From: an uncultured Oscillospiraceae bacterium
GTDB taxonomy: Bacteria; Bacillota; Clostridia; Oscillospirales; Acutalibacteraceae
Reading direction: 5' to 3'
Assembly: GCA_900540295.1 (NCBI GenBank)
Contig: UQFM01000031.1
Location: forward strand, 1-19,646
DNA length: 19,646 nt
In this document: in pieces, positions 1 to 6,380 of the stretch
Layout of the letters: each line of letters opens with the position of its first letter
Position numbering within the stretch: position 1 is the first letter of the stretch
Made by a program: the position numbers and the translations under genes
Notes under the pieces: model-generated
Database searches by the model: none
Told to the model about the DNA's origin: nothing
The model's input: only the letters and a program-made list of their open reading frames with translations

Positions 1-47
1 GAGATACTGATCGGTCTCGTGGGCTCGGAGATGTGTATAAGAGACAG
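1..47 (+). other. Illumina Nextera adapter (non-genomic)
   Basis: Bases 14-47 match the Nextera read-2 transposase adapter, ending in the 19-base Tn5 mosaic end AGATGTGTATAAGAGACAG at 29-47. Bases 1-5 (GAGAT) match the end of the P7 primer, and 6-13 (ACTGATCG) sit exactly where the 8-base i7 index belongs; from memory this is the reverse complement of index N727. It is therefore an untrimmed library adapter and not part of the chromosome. The genome starts at about base 48, inside iolD. Confidence 0.97.
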
Positions 48-667
48 ATTCTGTGCACGCGCTTTTGCAGGAATTCTTCGGGGAAATCATAGCTTTCGCC
101 CTCGACGTCCTGCGGCACGGAAATGCAGACCGCACCTGTTTCGGAGGTATCGGTCAGTACACGCATCGCGTTGATCATGGCGCTCATCAACTGTTCGGGA
201 CGGGAAATTCTGTCCCAATAACGGCAGACCGCCTTATACGCGTCGTTCGTAGTGATAGAGAGCGACTGCACCTGCTCGAACTGCTGTAAAACAGGGTCGG
301 GCTGACGGGTGGAAAATGCATCCGCCGGGAACAGCAACAGCGGTACATGATTGACGGTTGCCGTTGCCGCCGCCGTGACCATATTCGCCGCGCCCGGTCC
401 TATGGACGAAGAGCAGGCAATGATTTTACGGCGGTTGTTCTGTTTTGCGAATGCGGTTGCCGCATGCGCCATACCCTGCTCGTTTTTCCCCTGATACACA
501 GTGAGTCCGCCGCGGTCAGAGTCGAGCGCCTCACCGAGTCCGCAGACAATGCCGTGCCCGAAAATGGTAAAAATACCGTCTACAAATTTGGTTTCTTTGC
601 CGTCGAACGACACATACTGATTGTCTAAAAATTTGACAAGCGCCTGTGCCGTAGTCATATATGCCAT
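48..667 (-). CDS. iolD: IolD, 3D-(3,5/4)-trihydroxycyclohexane-1,2-dione hydrolase, N-terminal part
   Basis: This is the first ~206 residues of a TPP-dependent enzyme that opens the ring of trihydroxycyclohexanedione to give 5-deoxy-glucuronate in cytoplasmic myo-inositol breakdown. The visible part is the TPP-enzyme pyrimidine-binding domain. It shows IFGHGIVCGLGEAL near residues 35-48 and YQGKNEQGMAHAA near 58-70; the glutamate of NEQG (about E63) is the family residue that contacts the TPP aminopyrimidine. The family is usually about 630 residues, so two thirds are missing because the contig ends here. The ATG at 667 has AAGGAGG about 7 bases upstream, and that site overlaps the iolB stop at 680, so the two genes are probably translationally linked. 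The reading frame runs open into the adapter junction, which shows truncation by assembly and not by mutation. Confidence 0.95.
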
Positions 668-679
668 AGATATGCCTCC

Positions 680-1450
680 TTATTTCTCCTCTAACAGCCA
701 CGCGTGGTCGGGGTCGTCAATCCGCGTTTTGCGCCACGGGTCGCCGTCCAAATGGCGAATCATCCAAACATAATACATGGAATACCCGGGTGCGGCTACC
801 TGCTGGTGCGTTTTCATCGGTGTAATGGACAGCGCACCGCCGTTGGCGATTTTGTAGCAATCCTCGCCGTTGAAGCCCACACCGAAGCCCTGCGGCTTGT
901 CGAATTCATAGTAATACAGCTCGGGCTGGGGATGGTAATGCGGCGGATAGCTCGACCAGCACCCCGGTTTATGGAACACCTCACCCAAAACCATATTGGA
1001 GTACGGCGCGTTTTCATAGTCAAACACCGTTAAAACCTGTCTGTGCGCCGTACCGTTCCACTGTGCTTTTCCGAATTCCTGCAAGGTGCAGGTTTCGGGT
1101 GTGTACCAAATAGTATCAAAATCGTTGTTATTGTCGGTCTGCTGTATAAGAATCCGCGCATCGGTTTTCGCCGTTACCGTGACTGCTTTTTTGTGCGGAA
1201 AATGCACGCAGTACGGCTTGTCAAGAAACGGACTGCGGCGTGCGGCGGCTTCGGTTCTGCCCGCGAACAGATATTCAACTTCGCCCTGCAATAGCAAAAC
1301 AGCCGTTTCATTGACCGCACTGCAAACCGTGACGGATTCGCCTGCCGAAAGCTGTTTTACTTTAATGGTCATCAGCATATCGGCGTTTTTCCCGCCCATT
1401 TCGCAGAGAATTTTTTCGTTGTTTTCGTTAAAAACAGGAGTTTCGTACAT
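680..1450 (-). CDS. iolB: IolB, 5-deoxy-glucuronate isomerase
   Basis: This 256-residue protein is a KduI/IolB-family bicupin that isomerises 5-deoxy-D-glucuronate to 2-deoxy-5-keto-D-gluconate, the step between IolD and IolC. The metal-binding stretch PPHYHPQPELYYYEF carries H171, H173 and E177, and H215 in MKTHQQ is the likely fourth ligand; this is the known cupin pattern of the family. Length is close to the usual ~270. The reading frame is open much further upstream (to 1912), but I start at the ATG at 1450 because AAAGGTG lies about 6 bases before it, the protein then begins like other IolB proteins, and the upstream translation resembles no protein and runs through repeats. iolD begins 12 bases after the stop. 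Confidence 0.95.
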   Translation of the reverse strand: MYETPVFNENNEKILCEMGGKNADMLMTIKVKQLSAGESVTVCSAVNETAVLLLQGEVEYLFAGRTEAAARRSPFLDKPYCVHFPHKKAVTVTAKTDARILIQQTDNNNDFDTIWYTPETCTLQEFGKAQWNGTAHRQVLTVFDYENAPYSNMVLGEVFHKPGCWSSYPPHYHPQPELYYYEFDKPQGFGVGFNGEDCYKIANGGALSITPMKTHQQVAAPGYSMYYVWMIRHLDGDPWRKTRIDDPDHAWLLEEK

Positions 1451-1478
1451 GGTATCACCTTTTAATGAGAGTCTATGC

Positions 1479-1503
1479 GGGCGGATGAGGCATCCGCCCC
1501 TAC
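1479..1503. repeat. REP-like hairpin with CTAC tail
   Basis: Perfect 9-base arms GGGCGGATG (1479-1487) and CATCCGCCC (1491-1499) flank the 3-base loop AGG and are followed directly by CTAC. The same layout (GC-rich arms, tiny loop, CTAC tail) recurs at 2963-2986 and 7965-7988, so it belongs to a dispersed repeat family. Confidence 0.85.
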
Positions 1504-1520
1504 AGGATTGCAAAAATTTG

Positions 1521-1548
1521 TCATTCTGAGCCACAGGCGAAGAATCTC
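1521..1548. repeat. Dispersed repeat, copy 1 (TCATTCTGAG...CGAAGAATCTC)
   Basis: TCATTCTGAG at 1521-1530 and CGAAGAATCTC at 1538-1548 are repeated base for base at 7862-7871 and 7879-7889, separated by 7 bases in both copies with different filler. ATTCT and AGAAT can pair, so each copy is a short imperfect hairpin. Both copies lie in non-coding DNA next to the GC-rich hairpins, which suggests the elements travel or accumulate together. Confidence 0.75.
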
Positions 1549-1588
1549 CTGAGCACAAGTCAATCCCACATAAAATCGAATTTTGCTC

Positions 1589-1675
1589 GGGCGGGCGTGG
1601 ATTTTCTCCGAAAACGGGAGCCCTTTTGTCCACCTTGCAGACATTTCCCCTGTCAGGGGAATCACCCGCCCCTAC
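1589..1675. repeat. Branched inverted-repeat element (MITE-like)
   Basis: An imperfect outer stem pairs GGGCGGGCGTGGATT (1589-1603) with AATCACCCGCCC (1660-1671), followed by CTAC at 1672-1675. Inside are up to three smaller hairpins: CTCC/GGAG (1606-1620), TGTC/GACA (1627-1643, weak) and the strong TTCCCCTG-T-CAGGGGAA (1645-1661). The result would be a cruciform-like or branched RNA fold of about 90 bases. No open reading frame with sense is present. A non-autonomous mobile repeat is the most likely reading. Confidence 0.6.
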
Positions 1676-1904
1676 ACAGGGTGTGCATGTAATTTTGCGC
1701 GGATTTTTTGCAGAGCAAGGCGTGACTGCCGACGGTATATGCAGATATTCCGTGGCAAAGGGCACAGGTCTGCGGAAAAAATGAACAAAAGTTTTACTTG
1801 CAGAATTTTTACAGAGTGCGTGCAACGTGTGTTTTTCGACGCCCGACGCGTATGTTGATACGCGAGCGACAGAGAAAAATGCTCGGGGTCGTGCTATGCA
1901 GAAA

Positions 1905-2921
1905 TTATGCACGGGCGACCATTTCGCCGTATTCTTCCTTTTCTTTTTGAATAAATTCTTTCACGGCTTCGACAGTGGGCATATCCTGCGAACAGGCGTG
2001 CGACGCCACGAGCATAGCGGCAGATGCAGAGCCGAATTCCAGAGCGTCCATCATCTCATACCCCTCAAAAAGGCCGTAGAGGAACGCGGAAGCGTAGCCG
2101 TCGCCGCCGCCGAAGGATTTTAAGAGTTTTACGGGGAAGGGTTTAATTGAATAGCTTTCGCCGTCGTTTGTATAGGCAGTCGAGCCTTCTTTGCCGTGTT
2201 TGATAATCACGATTTTTGCATTATAGCTGTGCCACAGTGCGGCAGTTTCCTCATCGGTCATACCGCTTTTGATTAAGCCCTCTGTCAAATCGTATTCCTC
2301 GCGCGAACCGAGAATGACGTCGGCTTCTTTGGCAACCGCGGAATAATAAATCGCGATTTCATCGGTATTTTTCCAGTTGTAGGCGCGGTAATCGATGTCG
2401 AAAATAATCGGCACATGATTACGCTTTGCCAAAGCGACAGCTTTCAGTGCCGCTTCGCGCGAGGGACTTTCGGCAAGCGCCGTTCCCGAAATCAAAAGCG
2501 CTTTGGTCTGTTTTATGTAGTCTTCATCAATATCGGAAACATCCAGCTTTAAATCCGCCGCGTCGTTGCGGTACATTAAAATGGAGCTTTCGGTTTCAGA
2601 CTTGATTTCCGTAAAGGTCAAACCGATTTTTTCACCGTTTTCGCAGTGCTTGATATGCGAGGTATCAATCCCCTCGTTGTCGAAGAAGTTCGTCACAAAC
2701 GTGCCGAGCTGGTCGTTGGAAACGCGCGCAAAAAAGCCGACCTTCTTGCCCAAACGCGCAAGCCCCACCGCGATGTTGGCGGGCGAACCGCCGAGATAAC
2801 GCTTAAAGGTCGTGCTTTCGTTTAAAGGACAATAATAGTCGACAGGGTTAAAATCGACAGCGACTCTGCCCAAAAGGATTAAGTCGTAGGGTTTGGATTG
2901 GTCAAATTGAATGTATTGCAT
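1905..2921 (-). CDS. iolC: IolC, 5-dehydro-2-deoxygluconokinase (PfkB family)
   Basis: This 338-residue PfkB/ribokinase-fold enzyme phosphorylates 2-deoxy-5-keto-D-gluconate at C6 with ATP, making the substrate for the aldolase encoded just upstream (iolJ). The first PfkB signature GGSPANIAVGLARLG is at residues 44-58. The second is FGGGDGYASAFLYGL at 270-284, with D274 the catalytic base; the usual GAGD is GGGD here, a mild change that keeps the anion hole. NGEKIGLTFTEI and VILGSREEYDL match IolC rather than fructokinases. Length is typical. The ATG at 2921 has AGGAG about 11 bases upstream. The gene lies 79 bases after iolJ and is followed by the long repeat-filled spacer before iolB. Confidence 0.95.
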   Translation of the reverse strand: MQYIQFDQSKPYDLILLGRVAVDFNPVDYYCPLNESTTFKRYLGGSPANIAVGLARLGKKVGFFARVSNDQLGTFVTNFFDNEGIDTSHIKHCENGEKIGLTFTEIKSETESSILMYRNDAADLKLDVSDIDEDYIKQTKALLISGTALAESPSREAALKAVALAKRNHVPIIFDIDYRAYNWKNTDEIAIYYSAVAKEADVILGSREEYDLTEGLIKSGMTDEETAALWHSYNAKIVIIKHGKEGSTAYTNDGESYSIKPFPVKLLKSFGGGDGYASAFLYGLFEGYEMMDALEFGSASAAMLVASHACSQDMPTVEAVKEFIQKEKEEYGEMVARA

Positions 2922-2962
2922 AAATAAATCTCCTATATCGGTTTGTATTCACATCGGATTGC

Positions 2963-2986
2963 GGCGGGAGTAAGCTCCCGCCCTAC
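2963..2986. repeat. REP-like hairpin with CTAC tail
   Basis: Perfect 8-base arms GGCGGGAG (2963-2970) and CTCCCGCC (2975-2982) surround the loop TAAG and are followed by CTAC (2983-2986). It occupies the short iolJ-iolC gap. On the minus strand no T-run follows, so it is not a standard terminator but could tune downstream iolC expression or protect the iolJ message end. Confidence 0.85.
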
Positions 2987-3000
2987 CCGGCAAAATCTTT

Positions 3001-3840
3001 TTACTGCATATTAAAAATCTCAATGTGTTTTTTCACATTTTGATAGACGCCCTCGACCTCGCAGGACGAAAGTTCAAAATAGTTCGGTTTGCCCTCTTTG
3101 TTGTCACAGTAGGCTTTGGCGTAAGATGCAAGGGCGTCAAAGGACGCGGTTGCGATATTGATTTTCCGCACGCCCAAGGTAATACAGCGGCGGAACATTT
3201 CAGCCGTTATGCCCGTGCCGCCGTGAAGCACCAGCGGCGTCTTGACGGCGTTGTGAATTTCTTCCAACACGTCGAAACGAAGCTCGGGCAATTTCGGATA
3301 ATTACCGTGCGCATTGCCTATGGCAACCGCCAAAGCATCCACGCCTGTTTCATCGCAGAACCGCACCGCGTCCGCAGGATTGGTACACAGAATTTCGTGT
3401 GCTTTCCCCTCGCCCTCGTTGCCGCCGACCACGCCGAGCTCCGCTTCTACGGTGGCGTCATAGTCACTTGCAAGATGCACCACATTTTTCACGGTGGCAA
3501 TATTCTCCGCAAGCGGCATTTGCGAGCCGTCAAACATGACGGACGTAAAACCGAGATCCAACGCTTTTGCCACGGTTTCGGTCCGCTGCCCATGGTCGAG
3601 ATGCACGGCAATATCCACAGATGCATTCTCCGCCGCCGCAATCATCATCGGACCGATGAGTTCCAACGGAGAATTCGGCAGACGTACCTCGGCGATTTGC
3701 AGAATAATCGGTGTATTCATCTCTTGTGCCGCCTTGACAGCGCCCAAAATCATTTCCATATTCCCGACAGAAAATGCGCCGACGGCAATTTTCTGTTCTG
3801 CTGCCCGTTCGAGCAAATCTTTCATTGCAACCAATGCCAT
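3001..3840 (-). CDS. iolJ: Class II aldolase, probable IolJ (6-phospho-5-dehydro-2-deoxy-D-gluconate aldolase)
   Basis: This 279-residue class II (zinc) aldolase most likely splits 2-deoxy-5-keto-gluconate 6-phosphate into dihydroxyacetone phosphate and malonate semialdehyde, the last committed step of inositol catabolism. Visible active-site features are LDHG (catalytic D82, zinc ligand H83), VEAELG (E134), GNAHGNY (zinc ligand H178), LHGGTGI (zinc ligand H206) and NIATA (N228). Sequence alone cannot fully separate IolJ from fructose-bisphosphate or tagatose-bisphosphate (GatY/KbaY) aldolases; the assignment rests on being the first gene of an iol operon. The ATG at 3840 has a weakly placed AGGAAAGG about 14 bases upstream; the internal ATG at codon 6 has no better site. 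A strong promoter lies about 70 bases upstream. Confidence 0.88.
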   Translation of the reverse strand: MALVAMKDLLERAAEQKIAVGAFSVGNMEMILGAVKAAQEMNTPIILQIAEVRLPNSPLELIGPMMIAAAENASVDIAVHLDHGQRTETVAKALDLGFTSVMFDGSQMPLAENIATVKNVVHLASDYDATVEAELGVVGGNEGEGKAHEILCTNPADAVRFCDETGVDALAVAIGNAHGNYPKLPELRFDVLEEIHNAVKTPLVLHGGTGITAEMFRRCITLGVRKINIATASFDALASYAKAYCDNKEGKPNYFELSSCEVEGVYQNVKKHIEIFNMQ

Positions 3841-3907
3841 TTAAAAGCTACACGCCTTTCCTGAATACGGATGTCGGCTCAAAAACACCCATATTAAACT
3901 TTATATA

Positions 3908-3936
3908 TTTATAGCACTTTTACATCGGTTTTTCAA
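3908..3936 (-). promoter_or_regulatory. Sigma-A-type promoter of the iol operon
   Basis: Read on the minus strand: -35 TTGAAA (3936-3931), a 17-base spacer, -10 TATAAA (3913-3908). Transcription would start near 3900 and leave a leader of about 60 bases before iolJ. Surrounding DNA is AT-rich and the nearest gene upstream (the antiporter) ends in its own hairpin, so this is the natural start of the operon. Confidence 0.8.
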
Positions 3937-3969
3937 TGGGCTATCCGTTAAAATTATCCGAGAATAAAC

Positions 3970-3983
3970 TGTGAAAAATCACA
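3970..3983. promoter_or_regulatory. Candidate operator, TGTGA-N4-TCACA palindrome
   Basis: A perfect 14-base inverted repeat, TGTGA AAAA TCACA, lies 33 bases upstream of the iol -35 box. Its half-sites are those recognised by CRP/FNR-family regulators, but the gap is 4 bases like FNR sites and not 6 like CRP sites. It could bind an activator of the iol operon. No regulator gene is in the window, so this is inference. Confidence 0.4.
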
Positions 3984-3989
3984 AGAAAA

Positions 3990-4180
3990 AATACTGCACT
4001 TATGTATCTGATTAAATAGGTAGTATTTTGCTATATTATTTATTTGTCTTTTGGAACAAAGTCAGAACTTGTGGCAACAGACAGCAAGGTAATTTGGTTC
4101 GAGGCAGCAGAGAGGTCGACGCGTATTATATTTATGATGTAGAGAGTGACAAAAAAGTGAGCTCCATACACACATAAGAA
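3990..4180. other. Non-coding stretch with possible gene remnant
   Basis: No intact gene is present. On the plus strand a frame without a plausible start codon ends in YYIYDVESDKKVSSIHT and a TAA at 4175-4177, four bases before the hairpin at 4181, whose plus-strand side has the better T-rich tail. Another frame reads SKVIWFEAAERSTRIIFMM up to a TAG at 4138-4140 region. The arrangement stop codon, hairpin, T-rich tail is what a plus-strand gene end looks like, so this may be the 3' remnant of a decayed gene convergent with the antiporter. I do not recognise the family. Confidence 0.3.
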
Positions 4181-4208
4181 CAGCAGGGAAATTCATGTTT
4201 CCCTGCTG
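4181..4208. terminator. Hairpin terminator, probably bidirectional
   Basis: Perfect 11-base arms CAGCAGGGAAA (4181-4191) and TTTCCCTGCTG (4198-4208) surround the loop TTCATG. It lies 9 bases after the antiporter stop (4218) and would end that minus-strand transcript, although the following tract (TTCTTATG) is only moderately T-rich. The plus-strand side is followed by CTTGTATTTTTATTT, a better tract. Confidence 0.8.
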
Positions 4209-4217
4209 CTTGTATTT

Positions 4218-5426
4218 TTATTTGACCTGTACTGCTTCGGCGGGCGGCTGTATATGTTTTTCATCCCGCGCGAAGAGGAGCTTTAGGGCAATCGGCGTGA
4301 CAATGGACGAAATCAAAATCAGCAGAATGACAGGGGTGAAATACGCCGAACTGATAATTCCGCAGGAAAGTCCTTTCTGCGCCACAATCAGCGCGACCTC
4401 GCCGCGCGTCATCATACCGACGCCGACTTTCAGGGAATCGAGCCATTTGAATCGGCACATGCGCGCCATTAAAGAACAGCCGATGATTTTACACAGCAAC
4501 GCAACCAGCACAAAACCGACGGCAAACAGCACCAAATCACCCGAAATGGCATCGAGCGAGGTTTTGAGTCCGATACTTGCGAAAAACACAGGCCCGAACA
4601 GCATATAGGAGCTGATATCCATTTTCTCCGCAATATATTCTGAATCGCGAATGCTGCAAAGAATAATGCCTGCGACATACGCGCCTGTGATATCGGCAAT
4701 GCCGAACAGACGCTCCGCAACAAATGCCATGCCAAAGCACAGCGCCAAACCCGCAATCGGAATACGGCGCGTATGCGGCCAGCGCTTGTCGCACCAACGG
4801 AACACCTTATAGCAAATGAATCCGAACACAAAGGAAACCACAAAGAACAACAGCGTTTTAAGCAGTACGGAAGTCGGCTTTACATCGCCGCCGTTTAAGC
4901 CGACCACAAAGGTTAAAACGATAATGCCGATGACATCGTCAATAATTGCCGCGCTTAAAATTGTTGTGCCCAATTCCGATGAAAGCTTGCCGAGTTCCTT
5001 TAAGGTTTGCACCGTGATGCTGACAGAGGTAGCAGTCATAATGACGCCGATGAATACGGCGCGGTAAAACTCGGGCGAACCGAGCGGCGAAAAGCCGTAA
5101 ATACACATATACAAAAGCGTACCGCCGACAAGCGGCACGAATACGCCCGCGCACGCAATCGCAAACGCCTTCGGGCCTGTTTTCAAAAGGTCATGCAAAT
5201 TGGTTTGCAGACCTGCCGAAAACATTAAAAGTACCACGCCGATTTCCGCCATCTGCGCCAAAAAATCGCTTTGGTCTACAAGTCCCAATACACTCGGTCC
5301 GATAATCAGCCCCGCGATAATCTCGCCGACCACCTGCGGCGCTTTCAGCTTGCGCGCGGCAATGCCGAACAGCTTCGCGGCGACAATAATGATACACAGG
5401 CTTTTAAAAATTGCATATGGCTGCAT
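4218..5426 (-). CDS. Cation/proton antiporter, CPA2 family (NapA/KefB-like)
   Basis: This 402-residue integral membrane protein has about 12 hydrophobic segments and belongs to the CPA2 Na+(K+)/H+ exchanger family. Family marks are APQVVGEIIAGLIIGPSVLG (29-48), VVLLMFSAGLQTNL (64-77), the adjacent aspartates in SAAIIDDVIGIIVL (D163-D164) that carry ions in NapA-type electrogenic exchangers, and GVGMMTRGEVALIVAQKG (335-352). There is no C-terminal RCK/TrkA-N domain, so it is like NapA/GerN and unlike full-length KefB/KefC. It likely exports Na+ or K+ in exchange for protons; the ion cannot be read from sequence. The ATG at 5426 has only a weak AAGGGA about 12 bases upstream. It has its own promoter (5463-5491) and terminator (4181-4208), hence is monocistronic. 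Confidence 0.9.
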   Translation of the reverse strand: MQPYAIFKSLCIIIVAAKLFGIAARKLKAPQVVGEIIAGLIIGPSVLGLVDQSDFLAQMAEIGVVLLMFSAGLQTNLHDLLKTGPKAFAIACAGVFVPLVGGTLLYMCIYGFSPLGSPEFYRAVFIGVIMTATSVSITVQTLKELGKLSSELGTTILSAAIIDDVIGIIVLTFVVGLNGGDVKPTSVLLKTLLFFVVSFVFGFICYKVFRWCDKRWPHTRRIPIAGLALCFGMAFVAERLFGIADITGAYVAGIILCSIRDSEYIAEKMDISSYMLFGPVFFASIGLKTSLDAISGDLVLFAVGFVLVALLCKIIGCSLMARMCRFKWLDSLKVGVGMMTRGEVALIVAQKGLSCGIISSAYFTPVILLILISSIVTPIALKLLFARDEKHIQPPAEAVQVK

Positions 5427-5462
5427 AGGTTTATTCGCTTCCCTTTTTCATTTTCCTGCCAC

Positions 5463-5491
5463 ATTATACACGCCGAAAAGCGCATTTGCAA
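5463..5491 (-). promoter_or_regulatory. Sigma-A-type promoter of the antiporter gene
   Basis: Read on the minus strand: -35 TTGCAA (5491-5486), 17-base spacer, perfect -10 TATAAT (5468-5463). It sits between the terminator of the preceding unit and the antiporter start at 5426, giving a leader of about 30 bases. Confidence 0.85.
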
Positions 5492-5503
5492 ACGATAAAA
5501 AAG

Positions 5504-5532
5504 AAACCTCTGTTTTACACAAACAGAGGTTT
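5504..5532 (-). terminator. Rho-independent terminator of the hisHF-permease unit
   Basis: Perfect 12-base arms AAACCTCTGTTT (5504-5515) and AAACAGAGGTTT (5521-5532) surround a 5-base loop. On the minus strand it is followed by CTTTTTTATC, a good U-tract. It lies about 37 bases after the permease stop at 5570. Confidence 0.92.
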
Positions 5533-5569
5533 TTGTGCGATTCGGTTTTGTGAAAAAAAGCGAAAAAAG

Positions 5570-6346
5570 TCATACCAAATAGTTGACGCCGATAATAATC
5601 ACACCCAAGACGGTAAGCACGGCGCCCGTAATGCGGTTGAGCGTTTTCGCAGAAGCTTTGTTGGCAAATTTTGCGGCAATCTGCGCCCAGAGGAATGTAA
5701 AGACCACACACAGTATCAACACCAATACGTTCGGCGCGCCGCCAATCATAAAGTGAGAAACCGAGCCTGTCAGCGCTGTAAACGCCATAATAAATACACT
5801 TGTGCCGACGGCGGTTTTCAGTTCATAGCCGAGTACGCTTGTTAAAATCAGGAGCATCATCATGCCGCCGCCCGCGCCGACAAACCCGCAGATGAAGCCA
5901 ATCAAAACACCGCACAGCACCGACTGCACCGCACGCTTTTTCGCCGACACCGCCTGCATGTTTTCTTTGGTCGTCATAACGGGCTTAATTAAAAATTTCA
6001 ATCCCAAAAGCAGTGTCATAAAATTGGAAAAACCGCCCATTGTATTGCTCGGTACAAGCTTTGCCGCATAACTGCCGACCACGGTAAACACAAGCACTGT
6101 GAGCATCATAATCAATCCGTTTTTGACATCCAGATTTTTATTTTTTTTGTAAGTGTACGCAGACACCGCGCTCGCCAGCACATCGCTTGCCAAGGCGATA
6201 CCGACTGCCGAATACGGCTCCATTTTCAGGCAGGTAATTAAAAGAGGACTGATGACCGCCGCGGCAGAAAGCCCCGCAAAGCCCGTGCCGAGGCCGGCTC
6301 CGCATCCCGCTAAAAAGCAAACCAATACGGTTATAAAAATCTCCAT
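5570..6346 (-). CDS. TauE/SafE-family membrane permease (sulfite/organosulfonate exporter type)
   Basis: This ~258-residue protein is made of about eight hydrophobic segments in two similar halves, the layout of the TauE/SafE (former DUF81) family. Each half opens with a glycine-rich helix: GCGAGLGTGFAGLSAAAVISP in the first and GFICGFVGAGGGMMMLLIL in the second. Members are proposed exporters of sulfite, sulfoacetate or other small anions; the substrate here is unknown. I choose the ATG at 6346 because AGGGTG lies 6 bases upstream; a GTG at 6355 in the same frame overlaps that site and is less likely. It starts 34 bases after hisF stops and has no promoter of its own that I can see, so it is probably cotranscribed with hisH-hisF and ends at the terminator 5504-5532. 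A sulfur link to histidine synthesis is not evident. Confidence 0.88.
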   Translation of the reverse strand: MEIFITVLVCFLAGCGAGLGTGFAGLSAAAVISPLLITCLKMEPYSAVGIALASDVLASAVSAYTYKKNKNLDVKNGLIMMLTVLVFTVVGSYAAKLVPSNTMGGFSNFMTLLLGLKFLIKPVMTTKENMQAVSAKKRAVQSVLCGVLIGFICGFVGAGGGMMMLLILTSVLGYELKTAVGTSVFIMAFTALTGSVSHFMIGGAPNVLVLILCVVFTFLWAQIAAKFANKASAKTLNRITGAVLTVLGVIIIGVNYLV

Positions 6347-6380
6347 ACGTATCACCCTATTTCAGTATACGAACACTTGC

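Larger units (their letters stand above)
1451..1904. other. iolB-iolC spacer filled with hairpin repeats
   Basis: This 454-base stretch inside the iol operon has no recognisable gene. It contains a CTAC-tailed hairpin (1479-1503), a CATTCTGAG/GAAGAATCTC repeat (1521-1548) and a branched inverted repeat (1589-1675), each listed separately. The right half (1676-1904) is less clear. Its most definite structure is a hairpin at 1847-1864 (CGCGTAT, loop GTTG, ATACGCG) about 40 bases after the iolC stop. It has no T-run on the minus strand, so it looks like an mRNA-stabilising or attenuating structure more than a full terminator. I found no good promoter for iolB here. Confidence 0.7.

Noticed and set aside
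1..47. Tn5 mosaic end suggesting a transposon boundary
   Set aside because: It is joined to the Nextera read-2 adapter and P7/index sequence in the right order, so it comes from library preparation.
1451..1912. In-frame extension of iolB by ~154 codons
   Set aside because: The extra translation is unlike any protein, runs through hairpin repeats, and the ATG at 1450 has a good ribosome site and matches IolB length.
2963..2986. Terminator between iolJ and iolC
   Set aside because: No T-run follows on the minus strand, and the hairpin fits the dispersed CTAC-tailed repeat family.
3025..3864. 279-codon plus-strand open frame opposite iolJ
   Set aside because: It is exactly antisense to a well-supported aldolase, is His/Arg-rich as expected of a shadow frame, and has no family resemblance.
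3970..3983. Classical CRP site
   Set aside because: The half-sites fit but the gap is 4 and not 6 bases, so I only keep it as an unassigned operator candidate.
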